DNA of 64,000 bases. Origin: Candidatus Gastranaerophilales bacterium (GTDB lineage: Bacteria > Cyanobacteriota > Vampirovibrionia > Gastranaerophilales > Gastranaerophilaceae). The first letter of the stretch is position 1, and every line of letters begins with the position of its first letter. The DNA is taken from NCBI GenBank assembly GCA_944326465.1, contig CALVEB010000003.1:54691-118690 (forward strand). The letters are read 5' to 3'. Below are positions 61,454-64,000 of the stretch, piece by piece. Made by a program: the position numbers and the translations under genes. Under the pieces are notes generated by a model. The model had not been told where the DNA came from, did no database searches, and saw nothing but the letters and a program-made list of their open reading frames with translations.

Positions 61454-62281
61454 ATGAAAACTGAAAAAAAATTTAGAAAAGCATTTACTTTGGCAGAAAT
61501 AGTAATAACAATAATTGTACTTGGTATAGTTGTGGCTGTAACAATGAAAATTACAGAGACCAAGATTTCCCGCGTAAACAGATACAATTATTATGCGGCA
61601 TATACAGTACTTTCAGATCTCGCTGCAGAATTATCATACGAAAGCGAAGATGGTACAATTCCGACAAGCAATTTGTGCGCCACATTTGAAGAAAGATTGA
61701 ATCTTTCAAGCGAAGATGTTCTGGTTAATGACACTGAAAGGACTCCAAGCTGTTCTATCGGACACTCTATCAATGCATCAACAGATTTTACAACGATAGT
61801 TCCAAACCTTGTAGCGCGTAACGGTATTCGATTTTACAATTTGAGTTCAATACCTTCAGCTATTTCGCAGTTAAACGGCGCGACCGGTAATGATTTAACA
61901 GGCTACACTATATACGTGGATTTAGACGGGCAACGCGGTAAAGGTGAATTATGGAATGACGTATTTCCGTTCTATTTAACGATTTCCGGACGTGTAATAC
62001 CTGCATATCCAACAACAGGTTCAACACTGGCCGGCGGCAACAGCAAAGATTCTATGCTTTTCAGTGTGCGTTATGATGAATTTTTAACAGAAGGCAATAT
62101 TGACAAACGCGAAGAACACTGGCTTGTGAAAAGTACAACATTTAAAGAAGCAGCCTGCAAATCAGGATACGTAAAATCAGTTGTTTACTGCAGCGGCTAC
62201 ACAATTGACACAAATTGTAGTCAGGATACATCAGACTGCATACTTGTTCCTATCAGACCTATTAAGTATTTATGGAAATAA
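61454..62281 (+). CDS. Type IV pseudopilin-like protein
   Basis: 275 residues with a normal-length leader: KKFRKA|FTLAEIVITIIVLGIVVAVTM. It has GYTIYVDLDGQRGKGELWNDVFPFYL, the family's DLDGxxG core, and a cysteine-rich end (CKSGYVKSVVYCSGYTIDTNC). Processed by prepilin peptidase and assembled in the envelope. The ribosome site is ACGGAGAAG. In contrast to the 19657-20913 gene there are no repeats in the leader. Confidence 0.85.
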   Translation: MKTEKKFRKAFTLAEIVITIIVLGIVVAVTMKITETKISRVNRYNYYAAYTVLSDLAAELSYESEDGTIPTSNLCATFEERLNLSSEDVLVNDTERTPSCSIGHSINASTDFTTIVPNLVARNGIRFYNLSSIPSAISQLNGATGNDLTGYTIYVDLDGQRGKGELWNDVFPFYLTISGRVIPAYPTTGSTLAGGNSKDSMLFSVRYDEFLTEGNIDKREEHWLVKSTTFKEAACKSGYVKSVVYCSGYTIDTNCSQDTSDCILVPIRPIKYLWK

Positions 62282-62285
62282 AATT

Positions 62286-63236
62286 ATGATATATGACAAA
62301 ATCGAAAATATAAAAAAATACCCGCAAATTCCTGCGGATGCAGCAGAGTTTATAAATTCACTGAGTGAAGAAACGGAAACCGGCCGCTACACACTGGCTT
62401 CTGATAATTATGTGAATATTGAAGAATATTATACAAAAGCAGAAAAAGACTGCAGGCTTGAGGCGCATAAACAATATACAGATATCCAAATCATATTGAG
62501 CGGCAAAGAAATTCTTGAATACACCGGTATTGAAGGACTTGATATTGATGAGGTATATGATAAAAGCCGTGATATAACTTTTTTCAAAACGCCTGACAGA
62601 AAATTAAATCGCGTGATACTGGAAAAAGGATATTTTGCATTATTATACCCGCACGAAGCCCATCAGCCGCAGATGAATTACGCTGCAGAATCTCTAAAAG
62701 TTAAAAAAGCAGTTGTCAAAATAAAGTCCAAGCAGGACATTGAATTCAGAAAAGTGACATCTGCGCAAGATATTGAATATCTGGCCAATCTGGGAGATAA
62801 AATCTGGCGTGAGCATTATATAGACATAAACTCTATTGATTGTATTGAATATATGCTAAAAAAATTCCAATCAAAAGAGGCAATTACAGCACAACTTACA
62901 AACGAGAATTATGAATACTATTTTATCATGTATCGAGATAGTATTGCAGGCTACATAGGAATACAACCGCACAAACAAGAATTATTTTTATCCAAATTAT
63001 ACATAGATATCCCGTTTCGCGGATATTCTCTGGGCAGAAGGGCTTTTGAATTTATAAAACAAAAGGCTGAAGTGAAAAACTTGCCGCAAATTACGCTCAG
63101 GGTGAATAAAAAGAATTATAATACAATAGATATCTATAAACACTTAGGATTCAGGATAAAAGAAGCTGTCGTAACAGACATCGGCGGCGGTTACGTAATG
63201 GATGATTACATAATGGAATATAAAATTAAAAAGTAG
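62286..63236 (+). CDS. Fusion of YhcH/YjgK/YiaL-type sugar anomerase and GNAT acetyltransferase
   Basis: 316 residues from ATG 62286, 4 nt after the pseudopilin stop. N-terminal ~150: DUF386 beta-barrel (LEAHKQYTDIQIILSGKEILEY, FALLYPHEAHQPQM), related to NanQ-type sialic-acid handling proteins. C-terminal ~160: GNAT fold (FRKVTSAQDIEYLANLGDKIWREHY, LYIDIPFRGYSLGRRAFEFI, INxxxYNTIDIYKHLGFRIKE). It could bind a sugar and acetylate it, or each domain could act alone. Confidence 0.85.
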   Translation: MIYDKIENIKKYPQIPADAAEFINSLSEETETGRYTLASDNYVNIEEYYTKAEKDCRLEAHKQYTDIQIILSGKEILEYTGIEGLDIDEVYDKSRDITFFKTPDRKLNRVILEKGYFALLYPHEAHQPQMNYAAESLKVKKAVVKIKSKQDIEFRKVTSAQDIEYLANLGDKIWREHYIDINSIDCIEYMLKKFQSKEAITAQLTNENYEYYFIMYRDSIAGYIGIQPHKQELFLSKLYIDIPFRGYSLGRRAFEFIKQKAEVKNLPQITLRVNKKNYNTIDIYKHLGFRIKEAVVTDIGGGYVMDDYIMEYKIKK

Positions 63237-63252
63237 GATTATGTAGACAGAC

Positions 63253-63281
63253 TTGAAATTTTAAAAGCCATAGGTTATAAT
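63253..63281 (+). promoter_or_regulatory. Good promoter before a repeat-built ORF
   Basis: TTGAAA (63253-63258), 17 bp, TATAAT (63276-63281). AGAGGATT precedes ATG 63313. Confidence 0.6.
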
Positions 63282-63312
63282 GGGAATATAAAACAAACGC
63301 AGAGGATTCTTA

Positions 63313-63720
63313 ATGGCTGAAACAGCAGGGAAAAGATTTAATATAAGCGAGAAATCGGTGAAAAACGAAATATACTCATGTCCTCCCCTGGAGACTCTGC
63401 CGAACAAAAACACTCCAGTGGATTGTTTTTGTGAGAGGAGACCGAAATCTTTGATTTCAAGGTGGGGGACGCGCGCAAAGCGAGCGCTCAATGTTGCCAG
63501 AATTGATAAACAGAATACGGGACTAATTCATGTAACGAACTTAGCGGATTTGCGGACGGATGGCGTGCCGAAGGCACAAATCCGGATAGCGAACAGATTG
63601 AGCCGGCTAAGCCGTAAGGCTTTTAGGCGAAACTCTGTGAGCGTGGAGCAAATCCAAGACACGTCTCAACGTCTTATCGTCTTAACGTCTTTAAATACAA
63701 CACAAGCTAATGACTTGTGA
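63313..63720 (+). CDS. ORF built largely from dispersed repeats
   Basis: 135 residues starting MAETAGKRFNISEKSVKNEI. From about residue 28 it is made of the dispersed repeat also at 19077-19121 (here 63394-63438) and other repeat pieces (for example VSVEQIQDTSQ, which echoes the remnant at 47692). No domain. The promoter and ribosome site are good, so a short N-terminal gene may have been overwritten by repeats. Low confidence as a functional protein. Confidence 0.3.
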   Translation: MAETAGKRFNISEKSVKNEIYSCPPLETLPNKNTPVDCFCERRPKSLISRWGTRAKRALNVARIDKQNTGLIHVTNLADLRTDGVPKAQIRIANRLSRLSRKAFRRNSVSVEQIQDTSQRLIVLTSLNTTQANDL

Positions 63721-64000
63721 AATATAGTATAAAAATAAGTAATTCGTTATTACAAACAGAAAATATCAAGTAATAGGAACTATGAATGAGAAAAAGATTT
63801 AAAATAAAAAATTTAATAAGGAATAAATTTCAGAGGAATATTTTCCTCAACGACGCTCTCGCCTCCGGCTCCGCTATGGTTTCGGAAAACATCCCTCTGA
63901 AACACCTTGTCCTCTCTAAGGGTGAGGGTGGACACAGTCCACTCTTACATTCAGGATGCCCGTTGCAACCCAACATGCTCCGTTCCGTCATACCGCAGCA
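63721..64000. repeat. Terminal repeat field
   Basis: AT-rich start, then GC-rich repeat pieces (CTCGCCTCCGGCTCCGCTAT) and the 36-bp element on the minus strand (63926-63962). No gene seen up to the window edge. Confidence 0.6.

Overview
The window is AT-rich DNA from what looks like a Gram-negative gut bacterium of the Gastranaerophilales (Vampirovibrionia, formerly Melainabacteria). This is an inference. It rests on pseudopilin proteins with an A|FTLAEVLITL leader junction and a YMVDVNG core motif, an MsbA-type lipid exporter, PilT, TATAAT-type promoters and many dispersed intergenic repeats. No 16S rRNA is present to confirm it.

Layout. 1-7004: a Mu/Tn7-like transposon on the minus strand. 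It encodes a DDE transposase (TnsB/TniA type), an AAA+ ATPase (TnsC/TniB type) and two tandem paralogues that join a transposase-like DNA-binding region to a tyrosine-recombinase fold lacking its catalytic residues. It lies between C-terminal pieces of two homologous glycosyltransferases. 7154-13263: a surface-glycan island on the plus strand (radical SAM protein, split transketolase, acyltransferase, aldo/keto reductase, FkbM methyltransferase), followed by an MsbA-type exporter, a PHP phosphatase and a PhoB/PhoR-like two-component pair. 18.1-21.4 kb: a flavoprotein, dispersed repeats and a pseudopilin whose leader carries octanucleotide repeats. 21.4-29.2 kb: SNF2 helicase, PAP2-like protein, prenyl synthase, RsgA, phosphopentomutase and a ferredoxin. 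29.3-36.1 kb: tRNA-Arg(CCG), an LCP protein, MgtE, tRNA-Leu(CAG) and a serine-biosynthesis operon. 36.2-42.9 kb: a fused type I-like M-S methyltransferase, an MBL hydrolase, ribosomal proteins L35, L20 and L31, ThyX and a cysteine-cluster protein. 42.9-43.6 kb: 89-bp repeats ending in tRNA-Arg(CCU). 43.7-51.4 kb: nucleotidyltransferase, XRE-like regulator, Pth, TPR proteins, alcohol dehydrogenase, pilin fragments and a HAD hydrolase. 51.4-63.7 kb: small membrane proteins, PilT, RecO, a nucleotidyltransferase-kinase/HAD/glycosyltransferase operon, ArgS, WecG, an orphan transketolase N-half, a pseudopilin, a YhcH-GNAT fusion and a final repeat field.

How the parts fit. Much of the accessory content concerns the cell surface: glycan assembly, phospho-sugar activation, wall attachment, lipid export and pilins. 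The strongest candidate for a new system is the transposon. Its two selector-like proteins resemble in concept the TnsF selectors of Tn6022-like elements (inactivated tyrosine recombinases). Here they also carry a domain resembling the DNA-binding region of the element's own transposase, and they sit against the 3' end of a glycosyltransferase gene. Secondary themes are duplicated tRNA-Arg 3' ends, repeat-built pilin leaders, at least five apparently leaderless genes, and a shared C-terminal tail on unrelated glycan enzymes.
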